Origin: Chryseobacterium ureilyticum
Lineage (GTDB): Bacteria > Bacteroidota > Bacteroidia > Flavobacteriales > Weeksellaceae
Assembly: GCF_900156735.1 (NCBI RefSeq)
Contig: NZ_FTOL01000003.1
Location: forward strand, 310,001-374,000
Direction of reading: 5' to 3'
DNA: 64,000 bases
Shown here: positions 39,933-50,072 of the stretch, piece by piece
Numbering within the stretch: position 1 is the stretch's first letter
How the letters are laid out: each line of letters begins with the position of its first letter
Program-made: the position numbers and the translations under genes
The notes under the pieces: model-generated
What the model saw: only the letters and a program-made list of their open reading frames with translations
What the model was told of the DNA's origin: nothing
The model's database searches: none

Positions 39933-41174
39933 CTAGCTGAATTTTTTGAAAACTAAAGTAGCATTATGTCCTCCGAATCCGAAGGCATTACTTAATGCAA
40001 AATTGATATCTTTCTCTTTAGCCTCTCCGAATACAATATTTATATCTTTCGGAATAGCCTCATCAATACTATGAAGGTTAATCGTAGGAGGAATAATACC
40101 ATTTTCAATAGCTTTAATAGAAAGAATTGCTTCAACAGCTCCTGCAGCTCCTAATAAGTGCCCTGTCATAGATTTTGTAGCGCTTATATCAAGCGTTTTA
40201 TTTCCTTTAAATGCCTTATTGATCGCTTTTAATTCAATCAGATCACCTAATGGAGTAGAAGTTGCATGCGGATTGATATAATCAATGTCTTCCATATTAG
40301 CACCTGCTTCTTTTACAGCTAACTGCATGGCTTTGATCGCTCCCACTCCTTCCGGATGAGGTGCCGTCATATGATAGGCATCTGCTGTCATTGCTGCTCC
40401 GGCTAATTCTGCATAGATCTTTGCTCCTCTTGCTTTAGCATGTTCGTATTCTTCAAGAATTAATGCACCTGCACCTTCACCCATTACGAAACCGTCTCTG
40501 TCTGCGTCATAAGGACGGCTGGCTGTCGCAAAATCATCATTTCTGGTAGACATTGCCTTCATGATAGAGAAACCTCCTATTGAAGCTGGTGTAATGGCTG
40601 CTTCGGAACCTCCACTGATGATTACTTTTGCTTTTCCAAGACGAATATAATTGAAAGCATCCATTAATGCTGTATTTCCTGTAGCACATGCAGAAACCGT
40701 TGTATAATTGATTCCCTGAAGTCCATATTTCATAGAGATCATTCCTGAAGCCATATTGGCAATAAACTTAGGAACAAAGAAAGGATTGAAACGTGGTGAA
40801 CCATCACCTTGTGCAAAATCCATTACTTCCTTTTCAAAAGTCCACATTCCGCCTTGCCCTGTTCCCCAGATCACTCCAGTGTCAAATGGATCCATAGTTT
40901 CAAGCTCCAGACCTGAATCCTGCAAAGCCTCAGCAGAAGCATACATCGCATATTGTGTAAAGAGATCACTTCTTTTGATCTCGTTGTGATTAAGATATAC
41001 CTTTGGATCAAAATTTTTCAGCTCACAAGCGAAGTGTACCTTAAATTTTTCTGAATCGAAATGAGTGATTAATCCCGCTCCACTAGCTCCGTTAATGCTA
41101 TTTTGCCAAAAATCTTCGACATTGTTTCCCAGGGGCGTCACTGCTCCCAATCCTGTAATGACAACTCTCTTCAT
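39933..41174 (-). CDS. fabF: Beta-ketoacyl-ACP synthase II
   Basis: Elongating condensing enzyme of fatty-acid synthesis. At 413 aa it is of normal length. The Cys-His-His set is seen: Cys163 in TVSACATGNTA, His in INPHATSTPLGD and His in SMTGHLLGAAG, plus Lys in ATKSMTGH. The glycine-rich end FGFGGHNATLVF is typical. It stands alone here; in many bacteria it would follow acpP, which is not in the window. Confidence 0.96.
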   Translation of the reverse strand: MKRVVITGLGAVTPLGNNVEDFWQNSINGASGAGLITHFDSEKFKVHFACELKNFDPKVYLNHNEIKRSDLFTQYAMYASAEALQDSGLELETMDPFDTGVIWGTGQGGMWTFEKEVMDFAQGDGSPRFNPFFVPKFIANMASGMISMKYGLQGINYTTVSACATGNTALMDAFNYIRLGKAKVIISGGSEAAITPASIGGFSIMKAMSTRNDDFATASRPYDADRDGFVMGEGAGALILEEYEHAKARGAKIYAELAGAAMTADAYHMTAPHPEGVGAIKAMQLAVKEAGANMEDIDYINPHATSTPLGDLIELKAINKAFKGNKTLDISATKSMTGHLLGAAGAVEAILSIKAIENGIIPPTINLHSIDEAIPKDINIVFGEAKEKDINFALSNAFGFGGHNATLVFKKFS

Positions 41175-41364
41175 ATTAGTTATTAATTTAAACAGATTAG
41201 ATTTTCATGCGGTAAATCCGATTTACCCATGCTTCATTTCACGTCTTTCTTCTATCGTTGTGTTTTTGCGTTTGCAATATTATCATTTTAATTTCGCTAC
41301 GAACGAATATTTCAGTGTATTATTTGTAGCATAACGAATTTTATTTTGAAAAAATCACTATTTC

Positions 41365-42633
41365 TTACTTTTCTATGATCATCGTTACTCCCTGTCCACG
41401 AGCTGCACATATAGAAATAAAGCCTTTTCCACTACCTTTTTCATTCAATAGTTTATCTAATGTTGCAATGATTCTTCCACCGGTAGCCGCAAAAGGGTGA
41501 GCGACAGCAAGGCTCCCTCCTTTTACATTAAGTTTGCTTCTATCAATCTTACCCAGTGCTTTCTCCAATCCGAATTGTTTCGCCAGATCGTCATTTTCCC
41601 AGATCTTTATAGTTGCTAAAACCTGTGCTGCGAAAGCTTCATGGATTTCATAATAATCAAAGTCTTCCAGATTCATCTCTGCTTTTTTCAACATTCTTTC
41701 TGCGGCAAATACAGGTGCTAATAATAGATTCTGTCTGTTTTCTACATATTCTATTCCAGCAAGTTCAGAAAAGGTAATATATGCCAGAACCGGAAGATTA
41801 TTGGCTTTTGCCCATTCTTCACTAGCTAATAAGACCGCTGAGGCACCATCGGTAAAAGGGGTAGAATTTCCAGCAGTTAAAGTCCCGTTTTGTTTATCAA
41901 AGGCAGGTTTTAATTGTGAGAGTTTTTCAAGGCTGGTATCACGACGCAGATTATTATCTTTATCCAAACCAAATGCAGGAGTAATCATATCATCAAAGAA
42001 CCCTTCATCATAAGCTTTTGACATATTTTGATGGCTCTTCAGTGCTAATTCGTCTTGCTCTTCTCTTGAAATATTGTAATATTTTGCTGTAATCTCAGTA
42101 TGTTCACCCATTACCAATCCTGTTTTAGGCTCCTGCCCCTTATAAGGAATAGGCATCCAGTCTTTCAGTTTTGGACTTAATAGCTGCTTTAGCTTTCCAA
42201 AGACAGACTTTTCTTTATTAGCATTTAAAAGAGCTTTTCTCAATCGGGGAGAAGATTCGAATGGAATATTGTTCATTGCCTCTACACCACAAGCGATACC
42301 GCTTTCTATTTGCCCTAAAGCTATTTTATTTCCAATGTAAATAGCTGCTTCTATTCCTGTATCACAAGCTTGTTGAAGATCACAGGCAGGAGTAGCGGGG
42401 TCTAATGATGTATTCATTACCGTTTCTCTGATGAGGTTACTTTCAGAAATATGTTTGATGACTGCACCGCCGGCAACTTCACCGAGTAATTTGCCTTTTA
42501 ATTTATATTGATCTATCAATCCGTTAAGAGAAGCCAACAATAGATCCTGGTTTCCTTTTTCTGCGTAGGCTGTATTCATTCTTGCGAAAGGAATTCTGTT
42601 GTATCCTACAATTGCTACTTTTTTTGTTTCCAT
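41365..42633 (-). CDS. Acetyl-CoA C-acyltransferase (thiolase, FadI-like)
   Basis: Thiolytic step of beta-oxidation. A 422-residue thiolase with nucleophile Cys90 in LQQACDTGIEAA, the His of HPFAATGGRI and the second Cys of ISICAARGQGV. The loop MGEHTEITAKYYNISREEQD resembles FadI/trifunctional beta-type thiolases. The start lies ten bases after the upstream TetR gene, so the pair should be one transcript under the palindromic operator at 43282. No partner fadB/fadJ is in the window. Confidence 0.92.
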   Translation of the reverse strand: METKKVAIVGYNRIPFARMNTAYAEKGNQDLLLASLNGLIDQYKLKGKLLGEVAGGAVIKHISESNLIRETVMNTSLDPATPACDLQQACDTGIEAAIYIGNKIALGQIESGIACGVEAMNNIPFESSPRLRKALLNANKEKSVFGKLKQLLSPKLKDWMPIPYKGQEPKTGLVMGEHTEITAKYYNISREEQDELALKSHQNMSKAYDEGFFDDMITPAFGLDKDNNLRRDTSLEKLSQLKPAFDKQNGTLTAGNSTPFTDGASAVLLASEEWAKANNLPVLAYITFSELAGIEYVENRQNLLLAPVFAAERMLKKAEMNLEDFDYYEIHEAFAAQVLATIKIWENDDLAKQFGLEKALGKIDRSKLNVKGGSLAVAHPFAATGGRIIATLDKLLNEKGSGKGFISICAARGQGVTMIIEK

Positions 42634-42643
42634 ATTGTGTTAT

Positions 42644-43249
42644 TTATAAAGGAAGAATAATTAATTCATATTCGATTATGTTTTTAATTTTATCTAATGC
42701 CTGATTCAGGAATTTTTCGTCATCCATTGTTTTTGAAAGTAAAATACCCCCCTCAATAAGCATAATAAACAAAGAAGCATATTCCTCTGCGTTTACTGAT
42801 TTATTCAGTTCTCCGGATTGCTGTCCCTGTTTTATTACCAAAGAGATTCTTTCAGTCCATAATGTAAAAGATTGCTGAACACATTTTTTAAGGATGGGGA
42901 AGGAATCATCTGCTTCCGTTGCTGCATTCATTAACGGGCAACCTCCATTTGAAAACACAGAGCGCCAGTTTTTCCTGTAAAAAGCAACAAAAGCATTAAG
43001 TTTTTCCGTTGAGGTTGAATATTGTTCCCCAAGAGATTCATTCATTACTCTGCTTACAAGTCCGGCATTGTATTTATAGACTTCAATTGCCACCTGATCT
43101 TTATTCTCAAAGTTTCCATAAATACTTCCCTTAGTCAGCCCGGTTGCCTGGGTGATATCTGACAATGAGGTAGCACCATAGCCTTTAGTATTGAACAAAG
43201 TTGCTGTTTTCTCAATGATAAATTGTTTTGTCTTTTCTGCCTTTGACAT
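42644..43249 (-). CDS. TetR/AcrR-family transcriptional repressor
   Basis: A 201-residue TetR-type regulator: N-terminal helix-turn-helix (KGYGATSLSDITQATGLTKGSIYGNFENKDQVAIEVYKY), then a ligand-binding domain with a possible Cys sensor (FSNGGCPLMNA). It precedes the thiolase gene by ten bases. A perfect palindrome 33-54 bases upstream is the probable operator, so it likely represses itself and the thiolase, with an acyl-CoA or related ligand as inducer. This control logic is inferred. Confidence 0.92.
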   Translation of the reverse strand: MSKAEKTKQFIIEKTATLFNTKGYGATSLSDITQATGLTKGSIYGNFENKDQVAIEVYKYNAGLVSRVMNESLGEQYSTSTEKLNAFVAFYRKNWRSVFSNGGCPLMNAATEADDSFPILKKCVQQSFTLWTERISLVIKQGQQSGELNKSVNAEEYASLFIMLIEGGILLSKTMDDEKFLNQALDKIKNIIEYELIILPL

Positions 43250-43281
43250 TTTAAGTGCTTAATTATTATGCAAATATACAA

Positions 43282-43303
43282 AAATATACCAATCGGTATA
43301 TTT
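43282..43303. promoter_or_regulatory. TetR operator palindrome
   Basis: AAATATACC, spacer AATC, GGTATATTT: a perfect nine-base inverted repeat, located upstream of the TetR gene in the manner of TetR-family sites. Confidence 0.78.
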
Positions 43304-43368
43304 TATTTTAAAATAGAGTCTGAGTACTTAATCAGAACCCAGACTTATTGTATTGGTATCTTTGAATT

Positions 43369-43785
43369 CTATGCTAAAGTAGCATTCAGAGTGATCTCAA
43401 AATTAAAGGCAGCACTTACAGGGCATCCTTCTTCTGCGATTTTAGCAAACTTTTGAAATTCTTCCTCAGAAATTCCAGGAACTTTTGCAGTCAATGTCAA
43501 TTCTGATTTTGTAATTTTTCCTATGCTTGGGTCAAGAGTGATGACAGAAGTAGTTTTTAACTCTTCAGGGGTATAGCCGGCTTGTGAAAGTTCTGCATCC
43601 AGTTTCATCGTGAAACATCCGGCATGAGCAGCTGCCAGTAGCTCCTCAGGGTTGGTCCCTACGCCATCAGCAAAGCGGCTGCTAAAAGAATATTGCGTTT
43701 GGTTCAGAGCTGTGCTTTGAGTAGTTAAATGACCTTTACCTTCTTTGATTGTTCCGTTCCAAACGGCTGTTGCATTACGTTTCAT
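43369..43785 (-). CDS. OsmC/Ohr family peroxiredoxin
   Basis: Thiol peroxidase of the OsmC family, acting on organic hydroperoxides. At 138 aa, the two redox Cys are seen in AAHAGCFTMKLDAEL and EEGCPVSAAF. The FSSRFADGVGTNPEELL segment supplies the active-site Arg/Glu. It lies upstream of the TetR gene but is a separate minus-strand unit, ending about 65 bases before the operator. Confidence 0.92.
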   Translation of the reverse strand: MKRNATAVWNGTIKEGKGHLTTQSTALNQTQYSFSSRFADGVGTNPEELLAAAHAGCFTMKLDAELSQAGYTPEELKTTSVITLDPSIGKITKSELTLTAKVPGISEEEFQKFAKIAEEGCPVSAAFNFEITLNATLA

Positions 43786-44029
43786 ACTATTATATTTTAT
43801 TTAAAATTAATGTGATACTATGTCCTTTTTTGTAAAAAAAGCTTTTAATATTTTATTTAAAGATACAAAAAAGCATAATGTTAAACGCATCTAATTACTT
43901 AGAAGAAGCTCATTTATACGTTTCTTATGAAAAAAAGAAAATTGTATCGTTATATTAATAATATTTTATCAATTTTACGAAGACTTGTACTTTACTCCGA
44001 ATTATATTAACCTTTTGAAAGTGGGCTGT

Positions 44030-44908
44030 ATGAATGAATTAGAAAATATTCTACGAGAAATAACTCCACTATCTCCTGAAGATAGCTTTTTGGTATTTGA
44101 CAGAATCAAGGAATCTTTTGAATTTCCATATCATTATCATCCTGAAATTGAGATCAATTTTGTGTACAAAGGAAAAGGTTACCGCAGAATGATAGGAGAT
44201 CATACAGGAGAAATTGGGAACTTGGAATTGGTATTGGTGGGTCCCAATTTACCACATTGCTGGGCAAATTACAGATGCAAACATAGAAAGACCCATGAAA
44301 TCACAATACAATTCAATCAGGATTTCTTTAATCAGTCTATGATGCAGAAGAATATCCTTAAGCCGATCAATAATCTGATGAAGGATTCCATAAGAGGGAT
44401 TCTTTTTTCAACGGAAACTGCTGAGAAACTAAAAGATTCGTTTTTAAATCTTTCCAAGATGAATAGTTTTGAGTCCTTTATAGAAATAATGAAGATTCTC
44501 AACGAACTTGCCACAGCAGAAAACAAGACTTTACTATCTTCTTACAGTATAGAACTTGAAACTTTTGTAGATAATGATAAAATGAAGGTTATTCATGATT
44601 TTGTGCATGAAAATTTTGAAAATAAAATAACGCTTGATACCGTTGCTGCGCTCGTGAATATGAGTAATGTAACGTTCAACCGATTTATCAAAAAGAGAAC
44701 CGGAAAAACATTTATCAATTATCTGAATGAAATAAGAATCAGCTATGCCGCAAGATGGCTGATGGAAAAAAATCTTACCGTTTTTGAAATCGCTTTCGAA
44801 TCGGGATTTAATAATATTGCTAATTTCAACAAGGTTTTTAAGTCAATTAAAAATACTACTCCTACTGAATTCAGAGAGCAGTTTAAAGGAGTGAAAAAGA
44901 TTGAATAA
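44030..44908 (+). CDS. AraC-family transcriptional regulator
   Basis: A 293-residue regulator: N-terminal cupin-like sensing domain (FEFPYHYHPEIEINFVYKGKG, LVGPNLPHCW), then two AraC helix-turn-helix motifs (LDTVAALVNMSNVTFNRFIKKRTG, VFEIAFESGFNNIANFNKVFKSI). The ATG at 44030 (MNELENILRE) is preferred to a TTG fifteen codons upstream. It is placed directly before the SusC/SusD genes and may control that locus, although nothing in the sequence proves it. Confidence 0.88.
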   Translation: MNELENILREITPLSPEDSFLVFDRIKESFEFPYHYHPEIEINFVYKGKGYRRMIGDHTGEIGNLELVLVGPNLPHCWANYRCKHRKTHEITIQFNQDFFNQSMMQKNILKPINNLMKDSIRGILFSTETAEKLKDSFLNLSKMNSFESFIEIMKILNELATAENKTLLSSYSIELETFVDNDKMKVIHDFVHENFENKITLDTVAALVNMSNVTFNRFIKKRTGKTFINYLNEIRISYAARWLMEKNLTVFEIAFESGFNNIANFNKVFKSIKNTTPTEFREQFKGVKKIE

Positions 44909-45152
44909 ACTTCGTTCCATACTTATTTTCTTAGATGTAAACTTTTCTTATGATCAGAATATGATGAAAATAAAATAGATTATTTTCTGATTTGTTTAAA
45001 AAAAATATTAAGATAAATCCTCTTCTTTTGAGTGTTGTTATAAGAATGTATTTTATTGATAACCATATGTTTAATTGTGTGTTTTTGAAATTGCTGAAAA
45101 AATAATATCGTTTTATGATAAAATAGTATTATATCAGGCTGGTAACAAAATT

Positions 45153-45160
45153 TAGATTTG
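45153..45160 (+). promoter_or_regulatory. -7 promoter box upstream of susC
   Basis: TAGATTTG, a perfect TAnnTTTG, about 145 bases before the susC ATG, which would give a long leader. The rest of the 44909-45304 gap is AT-rich with no further feature I can support. Confidence 0.4.
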
Positions 45161-45304
45161 TGAATGTGAATTAAATCTTAACAGAATTTTAAATAATTTA
45201 ATACATAAACGGCAAAATATTGCTTAAAACTTAATAAAGTATTTGTATTTAATTTGTAAAGCGATGTCATTGATTCTCAACTAAATCTAACTAATCTAAG
45301 CCTT

Positions 45305-48265
45305 ATGAGAAAAGCAGTTATACCGGTTCTATTCGTTTTTTCACTTTCTGCCAATGCACAGGAGAAAAAGACAACCGATACTACGAAGACAACCGATATT
45401 CAGGAGGTCGTAGTTACCTCTTTGGGGGTTAAAAGACAGGCACGTTCACTTACTTACTCCAGCCAGCAAATTGGCGGCGATGAGCTGACAGAAGTGAAAA
45501 CGCCTAACCTTTTAAATTCCATCAACGGAAAAGTTTCCAACGTACAAATCAATAGAACCAATGGTGTAGGAAGCTCGGTAAGGGTAATAATGAGAGGTAA
45601 TAAATCTGTTTCTAATAGCCAGCCTCTCTATGTAATTGATGGTATTCCTATTATAAACGGAACAGGAAAATCAGCGGATATTGGACAGTATTCCAATATG
45701 CCGGACCCGGGAGATGTATTAAGTTCTATTAATCCTGATGATATTGAGAGTATCAATTTCCTTAAAGGGGCTTCTGCTTCTGCGTTATACGGTTCTGCCG
45801 GAGGAAATGGAGCCATCTTGATTACGACTAAAAAAGGAAAAATGGGCAAAAGTTCTATTACATATAGCACCAGCCTTACCGTAGAAAGAGCTTATAGTCT
45901 TCCAAAACTACAACACAGCTATTTATCATATGATCCATCTGTACCAGATCAGCAGCCTGGACAATCGATATACAGCTGGGGTGCAAAAGGAGCATCAAAA
46001 GATTATCTTAAAGATTTTCTGCAAACTGGAACTACATGGGTGAACAGCCTTTCTTTTCAGTCCGGAAATGAAAAATCAACAAATTATTTCTCTATCGGGA
46101 ATACAACGAATAAAGGAGTGATTCCGATGTCTTATTTTGATCAGTATAATATCTCTTTTAGAAATTCAAGTAAGTTTCTGGATGATAAACTGACATTAGA
46201 TGCTAATTTTATTGGATCATTACAGGAAAGTAAAAACAGACAGACTCCGGGAGCTTCTTTTTCTCCTTTAACGAGTTTATACTGGTTGCCAAGAGGAGTA
46301 AATTTTGATCAGTACGGTGCTGATAGCTATACTATTTGGGATAAAACAAGATATTTGCCTGCTCAGAATTGGTGGGAAGTTAATCCAAACGGATCTTTCA
46401 AAGGAAATCCGGCAACACAAAATCCTTATTGGATCTTAAATAGAAATCCGGTGACAGTGAGCAATAAAAATGCTTACGGTGCTCTTTCTCTATCTTATCA
46501 GATCAATCCATGGTTATCTGCAAGAGTAAGAGGGAACTATAGCTGGAATACATCAGACAGCCAACGTGATATTGCTGCTTTTTCAGCACCGAGCTTATTG
46601 GCAGAAGGGGCTAATGGAAGAATGCTTAAAAATATCTATGAAAACTCTTCTACTTATGGAGATGTCTTGCTAATAGGTAGCCCTAAGATAAATGATGCTC
46701 TTTCTTTAGATTTTACGGTAGGAGGAAGTATCAATACTACAAGAAACAAAATCACTCAGATTGATAATGCTTATCTGGCGGTTCCGAATCTTTTCGCAGC
46801 AAATAATCTTCAATGGAATGTGAACAGGGCGCCGGGAGATGGCTACCATAATATTTACACCAATATGAAAAAGCAGGTACAGTCTGTATTTGCAAGTGTT
46901 TCATTAGGATATAAAAATATGTTTTATGTAGATATGACATTCAGAAATGACTGGGATTCTACGTTAGCTTTGACAGATCAAAAAGGGGTTGATTACGAAT
47001 CGGTAGGGGCAAATGCAATATTATCTTCTATTTTCAAACTTCCGGAAACGATCAATTTCTGGAAAGTAAGAGGATCATATGCCACTGTCGGATTAGGATT
47101 GCCTGCCAATATTTCCAATGCAATGGTAGAATACAGTAAAGGTTATACCTATGGAGTAGATGCGGGAACTATTGTATATCCTAAGAGTTCTTTTGCTACG
47201 GGAGCTGGTTTTGAAGCACTACTTCCAAGACCTGAACTTAATAAAACATTTGAAGCCGGAACCGAAATAAGGATGTTAAACAACAGACTTAGTTTTGATA
47301 TTACTTATTATAATTCCAATACTAGTAACCAGCTGCTGGAAACTTCTATTTCTTCTAACTTAGGAGGATTGGCACCGGGATCATACTACATTAACGCAGG
47401 AAAGATCAGAAATACAGGTTTTGAGTCTTCTTTATCCTATAAAATCTTTAATTCTGAAAAATTTGGCTGGACAACGATGGTGAACGCATCGGCAAACAAA
47501 AATAAAATTGTTGAGCTTTTCCCATCAAGTTTGAGTATCAAAGAAGATCAGCTATTCTCATTGACGGGAGGAGGAGATTATACAAGGCTTAAACTGGGAG
47601 GATCTTTCGGAGATATTTATGGAATAAAATTCAAGAGAGATGATCAGGGACGTATTTTAGTGAATGAAAAAGGAGCTCCGTTAGCAGAAGGAACGCCTGC
47701 TTATCTTGGAAATCCGAACCCTAAATTTATCCTTGGATTTAATAATACATTTAACATCGGTAAACTTGGAGTTTCCTTCCTTATTGACGGAAAATTTGGA
47801 GGTCAAGTTCTTTCTCTTACAGAAAAAGCGAATGATTTATACGGAGTTAGTAAAGCTTCTGCCGATGCAAGAGATGCAGGTGGAGTGTCTATTCCCAATG
47901 CGGTATATGCACCGGGAACACCTAATGCAGGTCAGGCTTATACAGGCTTAACAAATCCTCAGGAATATTATAAGGCTGTAGGTACATCAGAAGGTTATGC
48001 AAAAGGAATAGATGAAGCTTATATGTACAGTGCTACAACAGTACGTTTACGTCAGGCTTCCGTTTCATATACTTTTGACATCAATTCAAAATACATGAAA
48101 AATGCTACAGTAAGCTTAGTGGGAACTAATTTATTTTTCTTCTACAAAAAAGCACCGTTTGATCCTGAACAAGTGTCCGGAAATACACCTGGAGGGGTAG
48201 GAGTAGATTCATTCGGACTACCGGTTACCCGTTCTATAGGACTATCATTAAAGGCAAACTTCTAA
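45305..48265 (+). CDS. SusC/RagA-family TonB-linked outer membrane transporter
   Basis: Outer membrane importer of glycans, the barrel of a SusCD pair. It has a signal peptide (MRKAVIPVLFVFSLSANAQ), a TonB-box region (TDIQEVVVTSLGVKRQAR), a plug with SQPLYVIDGIPI and the SusC hallmark NPDDIESINFLKGASASALYG, and a barrel ending in RSIGLSLKANF. At 986 aa it lacks the usual N-terminal carboxypeptidase-D-like domain: the TonB box follows directly after the signal peptide. It is the first gene of the N-glycan locus. Confidence 0.95.
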   Translation: MRKAVIPVLFVFSLSANAQEKKTTDTTKTTDIQEVVVTSLGVKRQARSLTYSSQQIGGDELTEVKTPNLLNSINGKVSNVQINRTNGVGSSVRVIMRGNKSVSNSQPLYVIDGIPIINGTGKSADIGQYSNMPDPGDVLSSINPDDIESINFLKGASASALYGSAGGNGAILITTKKGKMGKSSITYSTSLTVERAYSLPKLQHSYLSYDPSVPDQQPGQSIYSWGAKGASKDYLKDFLQTGTTWVNSLSFQSGNEKSTNYFSIGNTTNKGVIPMSYFDQYNISFRNSSKFLDDKLTLDANFIGSLQESKNRQTPGASFSPLTSLYWLPRGVNFDQYGADSYTIWDKTRYLPAQNWWEVNPNGSFKGNPATQNPYWILNRNPVTVSNKNAYGALSLSYQINPWLSARVRGNYSWNTSDSQRDIAAFSAPSLLAEGANGRMLKNIYENSSTYGDVLLIGSPKINDALSLDFTVGGSINTTRNKITQIDNAYLAVPNLFAANNLQWNVNRAPGDGYHNIYTNMKKQVQSVFASVSLGYKNMFYVDMTFRNDWDSTLALTDQKGVDYESVGANAILSSIFKLPETINFWKVRGSYATVGLGLPANISNAMVEYSKGYTYGVDAGTIVYPKSSFATGAGFEALLPRPELNKTFEAGTEIRMLNNRLSFDITYYNSNTSNQLLETSISSNLGGLAPGSYYINAGKIRNTGFESSLSYKIFNSEKFGWTTMVNASANKNKIVELFPSSLSIKEDQLFSLTGGGDYTRLKLGGSFGDIYGIKFKRDDQGRILVNEKGAPLAEGTPAYLGNPNPKFILGFNNTFNIGKLGVSFLIDGKFGGQVLSLTEKANDLYGVSKASADARDAGGVSIPNAVYAPGTPNAGQAYTGLTNPQEYYKAVGTSEGYAKGIDEAYMYSATTVRLRQASVSYTFDINSKYMKNATVSLVGTNLFFFYKKAPFDPEQVSGNTPGGVGVDSFGLPVTRSIGLSLKANF

Positions 48266-48282
48266 CTTTTTACAATTACAAA

Positions 48283-49911
48283 ATGAAAATAAATACCATT
48301 AAAATATTAACATTAGGAGCAGTAGCATTATTTTCTGCCATAGGATGTACCAATGACTTTGAAGAATATAATCAGGAGAAATTAGGAGGACCTGAAAACT
48401 TCTACGCAGATTTTTACGCCATAGTGGATCCTATGAAATCCATACAGAGAGGATTGCAGGCAGATTATCAGCGTTACCCCAACCTAAGTGCAGATATGTA
48501 CAGTGGAATGTTCAGTACTGCAACGCCATTCAACAGTGGAGTAAATAATCTTACTTATTCTATGGTGGATGACTGGAACAGTAAAATCATTGCTAAGCAA
48601 CAAGATATTTTCAATTACTCTATCATTATTGATAATACAGCTAAAGTAACTTACAAAGGAGTAGATTTTACAGGAACATTTGCGGTTAAAAAAATTCTGA
48701 AAGTTATTACTGCAGCAAGAGTAGCAGATAGCCATGGTCCTGTAGTATACAGTAAATACGAAACTCCAAATGCTAACGGAGTTACTGATTTTGATTCTCA
48801 GGAGCAAGCGTACAACTATTTCATCGCAGATCTTACAGCTGCAATCAATGACTTACAAAAAGTAATAGCAACACCGGCAACAGAAAGTGTAGAAGATAAG
48901 TCTGCATTGAAAAAAGCAGATCTGGTATACGGCGGAAGTATGATTAAATGGGCAAAACTTGCCAATTCGCTTAAGCTAAGACTGGCAATGAGAATGAGCT
49001 ATGCAGACCCCGCAAAATCAAAACAATATGCAGAAGAAGCATTGTCTTCATCAGCAGGACTGATTACGGAAAATGCTGATAATGCTTTAATAAGTGTAGG
49101 GCAGTCTGAGTTGAGTTTTATTATTTATACGTATGGAGACTGTATGATAGGAGCACCTTTGATGGCTTATATGAATGGATATAAAGATCCGAGGCTTTCA
49201 GCGTATGCAATTCCTGCGACAGACACTCAGGTACAAGGAACGTTTATTGGAATACGTCAGGGAATAGATCTATTAAATGGTAAGACAACCTATGGCGGAT
49301 TCTCTCAGCCTCAGGCAAAAGCAGCCTCAGGAGACTATTTCTCATCAACAGATGGTAAACTGAAATTATTCACAGCAGCAGAAACATGGTTCCTGAAAGC
49401 AGAAGCAGCCTTGAGAGGATATGGAGGAGCAGGAGATATAAAAACAAACTATCAAACCGGAGTTCAGCAATCCTTTGGAGAATGGGGAAAAAGTGCAGAT
49501 GTTGTTAGCTATCTTGCCAATACAACAGATACTGAAGCACCATATGTTGATCCTAAAAATACAGCCAATAATATAAATGCAGGAGACTCTCAGCTTAGTA
49601 CCATTACAATTGCATGGAATGATGCTGATTCTAATGAAAGAAAGCTGGAAAGAATCATTACTCAAAAATGGCTTTCTCTTTACCCGAACGGACCAGAAGC
49701 ATGGGCTGAACAAAGAAGAACAGGATATCCAATCCTTTTCAAAGTGAGAAAAAATGATAGTGGAGGAACCATCAGTACAGAAGCAATGATTCGAAGACTT
49801 CCGTATACGATCAGTACAAAAACCTCACTTTACAATTATCAGCAGGCATTACAAATGCTTAACGGACCTGATACGGGAGGAACCAAGCTATGGTGGGATA
49901 AAAAATTATAA
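48283..49911 (+). CDS. SusD/RagB-family nutrient-binding lipoprotein
   Basis: Surface lipoprotein that caps the SusC barrel and binds glycan. A signal with lipobox-like ALFSAIGC (Cys near residue 22), SusD-type helical repeats (MIKWAKLANSLKLRLAMRMS) and the C-terminal region LYPNGPEAWAEQRRTGYP are visible. At 542 aa it is a SusD_2-like member. It lies 17 bases after susC. A large nested hairpin follows it. Confidence 0.92.
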   Translation: MKINTIKILTLGAVALFSAIGCTNDFEEYNQEKLGGPENFYADFYAIVDPMKSIQRGLQADYQRYPNLSADMYSGMFSTATPFNSGVNNLTYSMVDDWNSKIIAKQQDIFNYSIIIDNTAKVTYKGVDFTGTFAVKKILKVITAARVADSHGPVVYSKYETPNANGVTDFDSQEQAYNYFIADLTAAINDLQKVIATPATESVEDKSALKKADLVYGGSMIKWAKLANSLKLRLAMRMSYADPAKSKQYAEEALSSSAGLITENADNALISVGQSELSFIIYTYGDCMIGAPLMAYMNGYKDPRLSAYAIPATDTQVQGTFIGIRQGIDLLNGKTTYGGFSQPQAKAASGDYFSSTDGKLKLFTAAETWFLKAEAALRGYGGAGDIKTNYQTGVQQSFGEWGKSADVVSYLANTTDTEAPYVDPKNTANNINAGDSQLSTITIAWNDADSNERKLERIITQKWLSLYPNGPEAWAEQRRTGYPILFKVRKNDSGGTISTEAMIRRLPYTISTKTSLYNYQQALQMLNGPDTGGTKLWWDKKL

Positions 49912-49933
49912 TATCAACATCACGTAACAATAC

Positions 49934-50050
49934 AGAGACATCTCAAGGTCAGATTGCATCTGATTCATTCAGATAGGAGAGTAACGTAGGCTCTCTGATA
50001 AATTTATAGTTTCGTTTTTAGCTGAATGAGCTTTGAGATGTTCTCTTTTT
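49934..50050 (+). terminator. Nested three-tier hairpin after susD
   Basis: Outer arms AGAGACATCTCAAG (49934-49947) and CTTTGAGATGTTCTCT (50031-50046), middle arms TCATTCAG (49965-49972) and CTGAATGA (50022-50029), inner arms GAGAG (49977-49981) and CTCTC (49991-49995). A T-rich run follows. It probably attenuates transcription between susCD and the enzyme genes or protects the susCD message. Confidence 0.7.
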
Positions 50051-50072
50051 CTTTAGAATCTTATTTTTAAAT

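Noticed and set aside
41502..41520. GCGACAG inside the thiolase gene as another WYL site
   Set aside because: It lacks the second arm and the TAnnTTTG box at the fixed distance, and lies in coding sequence.
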